Positions 1 to 7,158 of a stretch of DNA of 10,880 bases are shown in pieces. Source of the stretch: Elusimicrobiota bacterium. Its GTDB lineage: Bacteria; CG03; SLGR01. Every line of letters starts with the position of its first letter. Within the stretch, counting starts at the first letter, position 1. The DNA lies in the NCBI GenBank assembly GCA_012511615.1, contig JAAZFS010000027.1:1-10880 (forward strand). The letters run 5' to 3'. The translations under genes and the position numbers were made by a program. Below the pieces are notes generated by a model. The model saw only the letters and a list, made by a program, of their open reading frames with translations. It ran no database searches and was not told the DNA's origin.

Positions 1-49
1 ATTGTTTACATGTCTTTTTATCCCTCCAAGCGGGATATTAAATCCATTT

Positions 50-1204
50 ATGACTGAATACCAATTAATCGGCAATCACTATCTTCTCCTAAGAGAATTA
101 GGAGCTGGAAGCTTTGCCACCGTTTATAAGGCCTGGGACAGAAGGCTCCTAAAGTATGTGGCCGTAAAGAAAATCCATCCTCACTTCCTCAAAATAGTCA
201 GAGAAAAAGATATATTTGAAAATTTCCGTAATGAAGCAGTAAATACAGCCAAGCTTGATAATGAAAATATAGTAAAGGCATTTAATTTCATTAACGATGG
301 AAGCGACTGGTATCTTATAATGGATTATGTAAAAGGTGTAACCCTCCAGTATCTTTTGGACAAAGCCACCAGTCAGGGCAGGACCCTACCTTATGAACTA
401 GCTTTTTTTATTCTTTTAGATGTAATGGAAGCCCTCAAATACGCCCACTTCTATCAGGGCGACCTCTTTGGGAGTCCCATTAGTTTTATCCATAGAGATA
501 TTTCCCCAGATAATATAATGGTCTACTACGATGGTAGGATAAAACTGGCAGACTTTGGAGTGGCCAAGGCTGGAGCATCGGATGAATCCCTCTTTACTGG
601 CAAGTTAACCTATATATCTCCTGAGCAGGCTACGGGACAATTTGTAGGACCCCAAACTGATCTCTTTAGTTCTGGACTTGTGCTCTATGAAATGCTTACA
701 GGAGACAAGGCCTATAAAGGAGATATTCATACTATCTTAAGGAAGGCCAGGTGGGCCAGAGTACCCAAGAAGAAATTAAAAGAGCTTGAGCTTCCTGAAA
801 ACTTTTCACTTATCATCAGTAACCTTCTAGAAAGAAAAACTGAGAAACGCTATGCCAGAGCCAGTGAGGTAATTAGAGATATTTCTACAGAACTGGATCT
901 TTACAATGAAGAAGCAGCCCTCAAGGCAGAATTGAAAAAATTTGTAGACGAAGTCCTAAAAGAAGAAATAGAGGCAGAAGAAGAAGAGATGGCCGAATAT
1001 TCGAAAATAGATTTTGCTACAGTTAAAACTGTGGATACATCTTCCGCCCCCATACTGGCCCCCGCTGAGAAAGACGAAGATACTCTGATGAACTATGATC
1101 TCTCTACATACTGGGTTAAGAGAGACCCGGTAAAATTACTGATAAAATATGGCCTGATATTAATTGCAATTATCATAGGCGTTATCATCATTACCGGCTT
1201 CTAA
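50..1204 (+). CDS. Membrane-anchored eukaryotic-type (Hanks) Ser/Thr protein kinase
   Basis: Predicted to phosphorylate Ser/Thr on protein substrates at the inner face of the cytoplasmic membrane. Counting from the ATG at base 50 (384 aa), the kinase domain spans about residues 10-285. It has a Gly-rich loop GAGSFATV (18-25), ATP-binding Lys40 in VAVKK, a likely helix-C Glu62, catalytic loop HRDISPDN (148-155, catalytic Asp150), DFG (168-170), an SPEQ version of the APE motif (190-193) and helix-F Asp204. All catalytic residues are present, so it should be active. A charged, Glu-rich linker (about 295-320) leads to one hydrophobic segment (about 363-383) ending at the C-terminus, so there is no extracellular sensor domain. 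The frame stays open to the window edge and a TTG at base 2 would add 16 residues. ATG at 50 is preferred because the kinase fold starts just after it, but no strong Shine-Dalgarno is seen. The substrate is unknown. It converges with the broken barrel gene downstream. Confidence 0.9.
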   Translation: MTEYQLIGNHYLLLRELGAGSFATVYKAWDRRLLKYVAVKKIHPHFLKIVREKDIFENFRNEAVNTAKLDNENIVKAFNFINDGSDWYLIMDYVKGVTLQYLLDKATSQGRTLPYELAFFILLDVMEALKYAHFYQGDLFGSPISFIHRDISPDNIMVYYDGRIKLADFGVAKAGASDESLFTGKLTYISPEQATGQFVGPQTDLFSSGLVLYEMLTGDKAYKGDIHTILRKARWARVPKKKLKELELPENFSLIISNLLERKTEKRYARASEVIRDISTELDLYNEEAALKAELKKFVDEVLKEEIEAEEEEMAEYSKIDFATVKTVDTSSAPILAPAEKDEDTLMNYDLSTYWVKRDPVKLLIKYGLILIAIIIGVIIITGF

Positions 1205-1236
1205 GTTTACCTATCGAATAACTCTTAATATTTTCC

Positions 1237-1580
1237 TTACATCCTGTAGCCCAGAGAAATCCTGTGAGTTATACCCAGGTCCTCAAAAGAGCCAAAAGCA
1301 TAATCAAATACTATGCTGGAGTATTCAATTCCCAGCCCAGTCGTAAGATGACTGAGGACATCTAAACCTAAAGCATTGGATTTAAGTCCTAACCTAAGCG
1401 AAAGTATAAAATCACTGACCGTATAATCAGCATTTACCCCCGCATTAAAAGCAAAGGGAACCTCATTTGAGTAATAAGTTTCAGCAACTGCCTGAAAATC
1501 CAGTCCATATAATATAAAGGGATAAGATAAACCAGCCCTGTAAGCGCCATCGATTTTAAGTTCATCAATTTACTAAACAT
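1237..1580 (-). pseudogene. Broken PorV/UPF0164-like outer-membrane beta-barrel gene (start plus C-terminal fragment)
   Basis: Reading the minus strand from 1569 down to the TAA at 1237-1239 gives 110 uninterrupted codons with no usable start codon. The peptide alternates polar and hydrophobic residues as in beta-barrel strands (for example YRAGLSYPFILYGLDFQAVA) and ends DLGITHRISLGYRM. That resembles the C-terminal end of PorV/UPF0164-type outer-membrane proteins as I remember the family. An in-frame TAA (1570-1572) blocks the fragment upstream. Eleven bases before the fragment, in another frame, is an ATG (1578-1580) beginning MFSKLMN, preceded by a strong Shine-Dalgarno and a promoter. The simplest reading is that the original start region survives and is joined out of frame to the last ~110 codons after an internal deletion. 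Intact family members are around 300 residues or more. Translation from this ATG would give only a 48-residue hydrophobic peptide ending at 1434. The family call rests on pattern recognition and the deletion is an inference. Confidence 0.65.
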
Positions 1581-1588
1581 ATAGTATG

Positions 1589-1595
1589 CTCCTTT
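1589..1595 (-). promoter_or_regulatory. Shine-Dalgarno AAAGGAG of the broken barrel gene
   Basis: On the minus strand AAAGGAG lies 8 bases before the ATG at 1578-1580, an ideal arrangement. It is one of the better ribosome-binding sites in the window, although the frame it serves is now only 48 codons long. This supports the view that the start of a real gene is preserved here. A small 4-bp hairpin (TGCC/GGCA) sits immediately upstream. Confidence 0.6.
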
Positions 1596-1728
1596 GCCCT
1601 AAGGCAGAAGTTGTTATTTTTTCTGGTTTCTAGATTCATGGTTTAAGCTGTATAAATTCATGACAGTCAATTACCCATAGTTAAGGTGTGAGTTAAAAAT
1701 TACTTTGAATAATTAACCATAAATCGCG

Positions 1729-1757
1729 AGGATAATATGAGTTTCCCCGCTTGTCAA
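1729..1757 (-). promoter_or_regulatory. Sigma70-like promoter of the broken barrel gene
   Basis: On the minus strand a perfect -35 TTGACA (1752-1757) is followed after exactly 17 bases by TATCCT (1729-1734), a 4/6 match to the -10 consensus. Transcription would begin near 1722 and run into the truncated barrel gene. The element sits in non-coding DNA downstream of the PLD stop codon, so it would give the barrel gene its own transcript. Confidence 0.5.
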
Positions 1758-1879
1758 GCTTTCACTGTATGGAATCGACGATTATAAAGTCTCAAATTAA
1801 CCTAATTTATATAAAATATTATTCAGTTTAAATCTGTGACTTTTGTCATCTTTTTCTATAGGAAGTTTTCGTCGGGAGT

Positions 1880-3370
1880 TTATTGGGGAAGAGTTTTAAA
1901 GTTTATCAGTTGACTTCTGGAACGACCGGCCTCGTTTATGGCTTGGAGGGCTACAAGATACTGGGTATCAGGATAGAGATCTTCTATCTGATAAGTAATT
2001 TCCTGAGGTGAAAATATTCTTTCGGGTGGACTGCTGATAGACCAGTAGTTCCCTCCATCAGACAAGGGCTGCCAGACAAAATAAACAGCAGGATAATCTG
2101 CCCCCCCATCATCTACAAAGCCCGCAAGAAAATTTGCCGAGGTAGAACTTATGTTAGTTAGGCGGGGACACATTACAGAGGGAGAAAATATTTTTTTATC
2201 TGGAAGAGGCATCTGCCCTTCCGCCCAGGAAGCGTAAGGAGAATAAAAAGAATAATTTACGGATTCTTCTATTATTCTATAGAGGTTGGGATCCTTAAAA
2301 TATATGCCGGCGTCACGACCTGACTGGTCAAATGTAAATCTGTCCCAGTTCATACTGCTAACTATGCCGTGCAGAGAGTCAGTGAGAAATATCTTTGAGT
2401 GAGAGGCTCCTGCCCCTTCAATAGGCGGAGCGGGGGCTAAATCTATTATCTTTATATAGGTATTATCCAAAGAGGCCAGATGATCTATCCGCTCCTTGTC
2501 TATTCCCTTGTAGCTGTCCTTGTCTATTAGAAAGGTTAAGACCACTCCCCTCTCGGCAGCGGCTATAAGTCGCTTGTGTATTTGCTCATATAAATCATCG
2601 TAAAAGGGCTTATAATGATAGAGAGAAATAGTGATTTTATCCTTTGCAGAATCAATTAGTTTTATCTGTTCATCGGATATCAAACCAAACTCTTCTGGGA
2701 CATATCTTCCCCGGGCCAGGGGCTTAACCCTGTCGCTCTCCCAGTATTCTCCCCGACTTGTTATATCGCCGCCCGAAGAAGCCCAAAGAGATTCAAAGAG
2801 ATAGGTAAAGGCAGAAGCAAGACGGGAGTCCTCTGAATTCAAATTGAATTCATAATTTTGATGAAGGGCAGTCCAAGACCAGTTTGCAGCTCCGACTGTG
2901 ACTTTTTTATCATCAACTACCATATACTTTGAATGGGCGGCAGGCTCTACAATTTTTACAAGAATATTTTCTTTCCCAAAATATTCGGTGGATACATGAT
3001 CTTCAAATCCGTGGTTTACCCCAAGGGCTATTCTGATTTTAACTCCCCGGTCTGAAGCGGACTGAAGGGCATCGTGCAGGACCCGCATAGAACCCCTCTC
3101 CGCCTGCCAAAAATTCCACATTTCTATATCAATGGTTTTCTTGGCATCATTAATCCAGGTAAGTAAAGTGTGATAAATGTTTTCTACTTCTTGATGTCGA
3201 AGATCGGTCGCATGGGTCTCGGCAGGCCGTAAGTCTATGGTCTGGGAGTCTGCGCTTACTGCCAGTAAAAAAACTATTAAAAAAAAGGAAACAAGAGTGA
3301 GAACTCTACTAGTGAAAAATCTCTTTTTTATATAAAGCTGGCTTGATTTATTTAGTTTATCGTCCTGCAT
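1880..3370 (-). CDS. Secreted phospholipase-D-family phosphodiesterase with C-terminal FnIII-like domain
   Basis: A 496-residue exported protein of the PLD (HKD) superfamily, which hydrolyses or transfers phosphodiester bonds in phospholipids or nucleic acids through paired active-site histidines. A basic start is followed by a hydrophobic segment (about 22-38) and an AVSA/DS signal-peptidase-like site near residue 40, so it should act in the periplasm, outer membrane or outside. Both HxKx4D motifs are intact: HSKYMVVD (His146, Lys148, Asp153) and HSKIFLTD (His324, Lys326, Asp331). Each is followed by the usual small-residue/Asn segment (GAANW, SSMNW). Residues about 400-496 look like a fibronectin type III domain, with LYPDTQYLVALQA resembling its F strand and NFKTLP its last strand. 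The start lies 29 bases after the preceding mgtE-type gene on the same strand, so cotranscription is likely. No clear Shine-Dalgarno precedes the ATG, but no better in-frame start exists before the signal sequence. The substrate cannot be told. Confidence 0.88.
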   Translation of the reverse strand: MQDDKLNKSSQLYIKKRFFTSRVLTLVSFFLIVFLLAVSADSQTIDLRPAETHATDLRHQEVENIYHTLLTWINDAKKTIDIEMWNFWQAERGSMRVLHDALQSASDRGVKIRIALGVNHGFEDHVSTEYFGKENILVKIVEPAAHSKYMVVDDKKVTVGAANWSWTALHQNYEFNLNSEDSRLASAFTYLFESLWASSGGDITSRGEYWESDRVKPLARGRYVPEEFGLISDEQIKLIDSAKDKITISLYHYKPFYDDLYEQIHKRLIAAAERGVVLTFLIDKDSYKGIDKERIDHLASLDNTYIKIIDLAPAPPIEGAGASHSKIFLTDSLHGIVSSMNWDRFTFDQSGRDAGIYFKDPNLYRIIEESVNYSFYSPYASWAEGQMPLPDKKIFSPSVMCPRLTNISSTSANFLAGFVDDGGADYPAVYFVWQPLSDGGNYWSISSPPERIFSPQEITYQIEDLYPDTQYLVALQAINEAGRSRSQLINFKTLPQ

Positions 3371-3399
3371 TTTTTAATGGGGTTTTTTCAAAGAAAATA

Positions 3400-4740
3400 T
3401 CAAAGGACAAAGTAAACAGCAAAGAGAAAGTAAACCCCGATACCCACTACATCTATTATGGTAGTAATAACCGGTCCGGTGGCGACAGCCGGGTCAATTT
3501 TGAATTTATGCAGTATTACCGGCAGAAAAACCCCGAAAACAGTCGCCATAGCTAAGACCGCAGTAATTCCAAGACCGCTAGCCTGGCCTATCTCGATGGA
3601 ATAGATAAAACTGGCAAAGATTCCAATAAGTAGGCCGAATATTACACTAATCAAAAGACCCGCTGTAAGCTCACCAGCTACAACATGTCTCCAGTCTATT
3701 TCACCTCGGCTAACGGCAATCCTACGAACAACAACCGTAGAAGTCTGGACACCAACATTTCCCCCCATATCTAAAATCAAGGGAATAAAAACGGCGATGG
3801 CTGCAACCTGGGCCAAGGCATCCTCAAATACACCTATTATTCCTGCGGCGGCAATTCCTCCGAAGAAACATATCATCAGCCAGGGAGCCCTTTTCATTAC
3901 AGAACGATAAACCGAACCAGTTTCAAAATCGATGACCTCAGTACCAGCCCGGTAGGCTATATCCTCCCCGACTTCCTCATTCATCACATCAATAATATCA
4001 TCTATGGTGATTACTCCCACAAGAGTATCATCATCTGTTACTACAGGCGCCGAGAGAAGATCGTAATGAGCAAATAGTTCTGCAACCAATTCTTGATCCT
4101 GCTTAATATTGACCTTGATTCCGGCTACTGGGCGAGTGATGTCCTTTATTGCAGAATCAGGGGCAGTGGCAAGTAGACGCTGTAGCGAAATTCCAGTTAA
4201 GAGACGACCCTCATCATCAGTCACATATACAGCATAAATTTTTCTTACCTTCTCTCCCTTAACCGTTTCTTGAATCGTTTCTAGCGCCTCACGGGCAGTC
4301 ATATTTGGAGAAAGTGCAACGAACTCTGTCGTCATAATTCCCCCAGCGGTAGTCTCTTCGTATTCAAGAAGGTCACGGACATCTCGTGCCTCCTCCCTCT
4401 TCATCAAAAGAAGTAGGTTGTCCGCCTCTTCTGCACCAAGAAAGGAGAACATATCCGCCCGCTCATCGGGGGCCATCCTATTTAGTAGAGATGATAAGAG
4501 ACTGGTATTAAGTAAAGAAAGTAGTTCTTTCTGATAATAAGGTGAAAGACGCTCAAAGACCTCTGTGCTTGATGACAGAGGAAGAAGCTCAATCAGGCGG
4601 AAGCGCTCTTCCAAGGTGAATTTTCCCCATTTCTGTGAATAGTCTACTGGGAAATACCTAGAAAGAATAAGTGAAGAATCAGGTTTTCCAGAGGCGATAG
4701 TTTTCTTAATGGTTTTAAGGGGAAAGCGTTTTTTGCTCAT
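3400..4740 (-). CDS. mgtE: MgtE-type magnesium transporter, second (downstream) copy
   Basis: A cytoplasmic-membrane Mg2+ channel/transporter of the MgtE family, 446 residues. The N-terminal helical MgtE domain (about 30-130) carries the PDERADMF segment. A CBS pair follows (about 135-260), starting at TAGGIMTTEF and including GVITIDDIIDV. The membrane domain runs from about 285 to the end, with signatures FIPLILDMGGNVGVQTST (GGN 326-328) and DPAVATGP (416-423). The Asp of the latter corresponds to the conserved pore Asp of the family. The ATG overlaps the stop of the upstream mgtE by four bases (ATGA), so the two should be translationally coupled. It differs clearly from its neighbour in the N-terminal tail and at the CBS-membrane linker (NEEVGEDIA against YEAEEDIA), so this is not a recent duplication. 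MgtE normally works as a homodimer gated by Mg2+ bound to its cytosolic domains; pairing of the two copies is an inference. Confidence 0.93.
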   Translation of the reverse strand: MSKKRFPLKTIKKTIASGKPDSSLILSRYFPVDYSQKWGKFTLEERFRLIELLPLSSSTEVFERLSPYYQKELLSLLNTSLLSSLLNRMAPDERADMFSFLGAEEADNLLLLMKREEARDVRDLLEYEETTAGGIMTTEFVALSPNMTAREALETIQETVKGEKVRKIYAVYVTDDEGRLLTGISLQRLLATAPDSAIKDITRPVAGIKVNIKQDQELVAELFAHYDLLSAPVVTDDDTLVGVITIDDIIDVMNEEVGEDIAYRAGTEVIDFETGSVYRSVMKRAPWLMICFFGGIAAAGIIGVFEDALAQVAAIAVFIPLILDMGGNVGVQTSTVVVRRIAVSRGEIDWRHVVAGELTAGLLISVIFGLLIGIFASFIYSIEIGQASGLGITAVLAMATVFGVFLPVILHKFKIDPAVATGPVITTIIDVVGIGVYFLFAVYFVL

Positions 4741-6101
4741 AAAACAAACCTAGTGGCAAGTAGGAAATACATAACAAGTCCGACCACGTCAATAATAGTG
4801 GTAAGGATGGGGCCGGTCGCAACCGCCGGATCTACCCCTACCCGCCTGAAGCCCAGCGGAAGAAGAATTCCGGCAAAAGCTGAAAAAACCATGACACTTC
4901 CTATCCCAAGTCCAGTGACTAGCCAGAGAGAGGACAGGCCCTCCATTGAGCCATATCTAGCAAATGACAAAAAACCCAAAAGTAAGGCATAAATAAGAGA
5001 TAAGATTATCCCTATTGCAAATTCTCTGGTAAAGACTTTGAAAAGGCGGGATTTATCTATTTCCCTTCTTAAAGATAGGCCCCTAACAATTACAGTGGAG
5101 GACTGGACTCCCATATTTCCTCCCATATCCATTATGACCGGTATAAAAACAACAAGGAGAGCAACCTGCTGAAGGGCAGATTCGTAGGCCTCAATAATCC
5201 CTCCGGCAGCCACTCCCCCCAAACAGGCCAGCATAAGCCAAGGTAGACGGGATTTCAGGGTAGCCCCCAGATCCTTCCTGTGAAAGTCCTGAGAATCAAC
5301 CCCAGCCATGATGGCTATATCCTCCTCGGCCTCATAACGAATAACGTCAACGATATCGTCAATAGTAATTACGCCAAGCATATGGTCTTCTGGATCTACC
5401 ACCGCAGCCGATAAGAGATCATAGTGGGCAAAGAGTGCTGAAACTTCCTCAATGTCGGTACCGGCAAGGATTTTTGTGTTATCCACTGGAAGTGCTATAT
5501 CCTTCATAAGATCGCCTGGCTCGCTACCGATAAGACCCATGAGGGATATCCCACCCATAACCTTTCTTTCCTCATCGGTAACATATACGGTATGAACATT
5601 GCGGTAGCGGCCTTCTTTCATTCTACCCTGAAGATTCAATAAGGCCTCTCGGGCAGTTAGGTCTCCCCCTACCGCAGTAAATTCGGTGGTCATTATTCCG
5701 CCGGCCGTGTCTGGTGCGTGAATTAGTAACTTCTTTGCATCTTTTGCCGCCTCGGGTCCCATGGCGGTAAATATATCTTTCAAGCGGCCTGATGATTCTC
5801 TTTTGAGTAGACCTGCCCGCTCGTCCGGCTCCATAATGTTTAGAATTTTCGCTAAATCTGCAGAAGAAAGTTCGGAAGTTATAGAATCCTGAAAATCCTC
5901 TTGGAGTCGGCCTAGAAGGGAAGCCCGGCGAGGGCCAGTAAGAAGTGAGAAAAAATACTGGCGGTCTTCATTTGAAAAACTCTCCCAAGAGTAGGCAAGG
6001 TCCACCACCTCCATAGCATTTAATATGATGGCAAGCTCCCTCTGGTCTCTCTTGGCCAGATAGTATTTTAAGTCTTGTTCTATAAGCTTGTTGATAAACA
6101 T
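4737..6101 (-). CDS. mgtE: MgtE-type magnesium transporter, first (upstream) copy
   Basis: A full-length MgtE-family Mg2+ transporter of 454 residues, in the cytoplasmic membrane. The N-terminal superhelical domain (about 1-130) contains IMEPDERAGLL. CBS domains lie at about 133-200 and 201-258 (TAGGIMTTEF, GVITIDDIVDV). The acidic connecting segment YEAEEDIA (256-263) is where family members bind regulatory Mg2+ between the CBS and membrane domains. The membrane part begins near 285 with RLPWLML and holds FIPVIMDMGGNMGVQSST (GGN 327-329) and DPAVATGP (424-431), the pore signature. A sigma70-like promoter lies in the 127-base gap upstream and the second mgtE overlaps its end by four bases, so it leads a two- or three-gene unit (mgtE-mgtE-PLD). 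The Shine-Dalgarno is weak (AGAG before AAAACC). The leader is only about 50 bases, too short for an M-box Mg2+ riboswitch, so regulation is probably at the protein level through the CBS domains. Confidence 0.94.
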   Translation of the reverse strand: MFINKLIEQDLKYYLAKRDQRELAIILNAMEVVDLAYSWESFSNEDRQYFFSLLTGPRRASLLGRLQEDFQDSITSELSSADLAKILNIMEPDERAGLLKRESSGRLKDIFTAMGPEAAKDAKKLLIHAPDTAGGIMTTEFTAVGGDLTAREALLNLQGRMKEGRYRNVHTVYVTDEERKVMGGISLMGLIGSEPGDLMKDIALPVDNTKILAGTDIEEVSALFAHYDLLSAAVVDPEDHMLGVITIDDIVDVIRYEAEEDIAIMAGVDSQDFHRKDLGATLKSRLPWLMLACLGGVAAGGIIEAYESALQQVALLVVFIPVIMDMGGNMGVQSSTVIVRGLSLRREIDKSRLFKVFTREFAIGIILSLIYALLLGFLSFARYGSMEGLSSLWLVTGLGIGSVMVFSAFAGILLPLGFRRVGVDPAVATGPILTTIIDVVGLVMYFLLATRFVL

Positions 6102-6158
6102 GGTTTTTCTCTAACTCTTAAATGGGTATTTTTCGGCGGAGATAGAAGTACTGTATTA

Positions 6159-6187
6159 AGTATTAAAAAAATTCCTGGCTCTGTCAA
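6159..6187 (-). promoter_or_regulatory. Sigma70-like promoter of the mgtE pair
   Basis: On the minus strand a perfect -35 TTGACA (6182-6187) is followed after 17 bases by AATACT (6159-6164), a 4/6 match to the -10 consensus. Initiation near 6152 would give a leader of about 50 bases to the first mgtE ATG. The element lies in the 127-base non-coding gap after the UDP-xylose-synthase-type gene and marks the likely start of a separate transcription unit. Confidence 0.55.
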
Positions 6188-6228
6188 CCAAATATTATAT
6201 TCGCTAACCTTACCAGATGATTAATTAT

Positions 6229-7158
6229 TTAGAGGAGACTTTTAAAGTAATCGATGGTCTTTTCAAGCCCTTCTTCAAGAGGGGTTACAGGACTCCAATC
6301 AAGAAGTTCTCTAGCAAGAGAGATATCGGGTCTCCTGATTTTGGGGTCGTTTTCTGGCAGGTCTTTGTAAATAAGTTTGCTTTTACTTGCAGTCATAGAG
6401 ATGATTTTATTGGCAAGTTCGGTAATAGTCATCTCATCGGGATTCCCTATATTTACCGGGTAATTGTAGTCAGAGAGCATAAGGCGGTATATGCCTTCCA
6501 CAGTATCCTTTACATAACAAAAACTTCTGGTCTGACTTCCGTCGCCGAAAATAGTCAAATCTTCACCCCTTAAGGCCTGGTTTACAAATGCCGGAATGGC
6601 TCTTCCATCTGAAGGTCTCATCCGGGACCCATAAGAATTAAAAATTCTAACTATTCTGCTGTCCATCCCATGAGTCCGATGGTAAGCCATGACAAGGGCC
6701 TCGCCAAAGCGTTTGGCTTCATCGTAAACTCCTCGGGTGCTAACTGCATCCACATGACCAAAGTAGGTTTCTTTCTGGGGATGTTCCTGGGGATCGCCGT
6801 AAACTTCGCTGGAAGAGGCAAGAAGATAGCTGGCCTTCTTTGCATGGGCAAGACCCAAGGTGTTATAGGTGCCAAGAGAGCCAACTTTAAGTGTCTCAAT
6901 CGGGAGTTGTAGATAATCTATAGGAGAGGCCGGACAGGCAAAATGAAGGACCCAATCCACTTCTCCCTCAACATGCAGATAGGATGTAACATCAATATTT
7001 ATTAGGGAAAAATCTGGACGGTCTTTAAGGTGCTCAAGGTTTTTGAGGTTGCCAGTAATCAAGTTATCCATGGCTACTACCTCATGACCCTCAGCCAGGA
7101 GCCGGTCTACAAGATGGGAGGCTAAAAACCCCGCAGCTCCTGTGACAACTATCCTCAT
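6229..7158 (-). CDS. UDP-glucuronate decarboxylase (UDP-xylose synthase) family SDR enzyme
   Basis: Likely converts UDP-glucuronate to UDP-xylose with tightly bound NAD+, a cytoplasmic step supplying sugar donors for surface polysaccharides. The 309 residues form an extended short-chain dehydrogenase: nucleotide-binding GAAGFLAS (7-14), ASSSEVYGDP (114-123, with the Ser/Glu active-site pair) and catalytic YDEAK (Tyr145, Lys149). HFACPASPIDYLQLPIETLK (72-91) is the hallmark segment of UDP-xylose synthases, and GDGSQTRSFCYVKD binds the UDP-sugar side. Two positions depart from the forms I remember for the family: FNSYGSRM, where FNTYGPRM is usual, and VSTRG before the catalytic Tyr, where a Gly-Pro-Arg is usual. 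Its ATG overlaps the stop of the UDP-glucose dehydrogenase gene by four bases, which would supply its substrate directly. The decarboxylase assignment is firm at family level; a related 4-epimerase is less likely. Confidence 0.88.
   Translation of the reverse strand: MRIVVTGAAGFLASHLVDRLLAEGHEVVAMDNLITGNLKNLEHLKDRPDFSLINIDVTSYLHVEGEVDWVLHFACPASPIDYLQLPIETLKVGSLGTYNTLGLAHAKKASYLLASSSEVYGDPQEHPQKETYFGHVDAVSTRGVYDEAKRFGEALVMAYHRTHGMDSRIVRIFNSYGSRMRPSDGRAIPAFVNQALRGEDLTIFGDGSQTRSFCYVKDTVEGIYRLMLSDYNYPVNIGNPDEMTITELANKIISMTASKSKLIYKDLPENDPKIRRPDISLARELLDWSPVTPLEEGLEKTIDYFKSLL

Larger units (their letters stand above)
1581..1879. other. Intergenic region between the PLD gene and the barrel remnant
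   Basis: This AT-rich stretch of about 300 bases has no coding frame I can support on either strand. It holds the promoter and Shine-Dalgarno of the broken barrel gene, which leave a leader of about 140 bases. A short 4-bp-stem palindrome (TGACAAAAGTCA on the minus strand, around 1836-1847) lies downstream of the PLD stop codon, but it lacks a GC-rich stem and a U-run, so it is not a convincing terminator. No tRNA, IS end or repeat array was recognised. Confidence 0.6.

Noticed and set aside
1205..1236. Terminator between the convergent kinase and barrel remnant
   Set aside because: No inverted repeat with a GC-rich stem or U-run can be seen in these 32 bases.
1781..1786. Minus-strand TATAAT in the gap downstream of the PLD gene
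   Set aside because: The hexamer 17 bases upstream (TAAATT) does not resemble a -35 box, and a much better TTGACA promoter lies just downstream.
1836..1847. Short palindrome TGACAAAAGTCA as a terminator or operator
   Set aside because: The stem is only four base pairs and there is no following T-run; it is expected by chance in AT-rich DNA.
4753..4992. Plus-strand open frames lying over mgtE (also over the UXS, ugd, PLD, queE and other minus-strand genes)
   Set aside because: They are antisense or shifted shadows of well-supported genes, with no family motifs and low-complexity or unlikely composition.
3400..6101. Recent tandem duplication of mgtE
   Set aside because: The two proteins share signatures but differ over much of their length, including N-termini and linkers, so the duplication (if local) is old.
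6102..6158. Possible Mg2+ riboswitch (M-box) in the mgtE leader
   Set aside because: The leader from the predicted start is only about 50 bases and shows none of the conserved helices; an M-box needs well over 100 bases.
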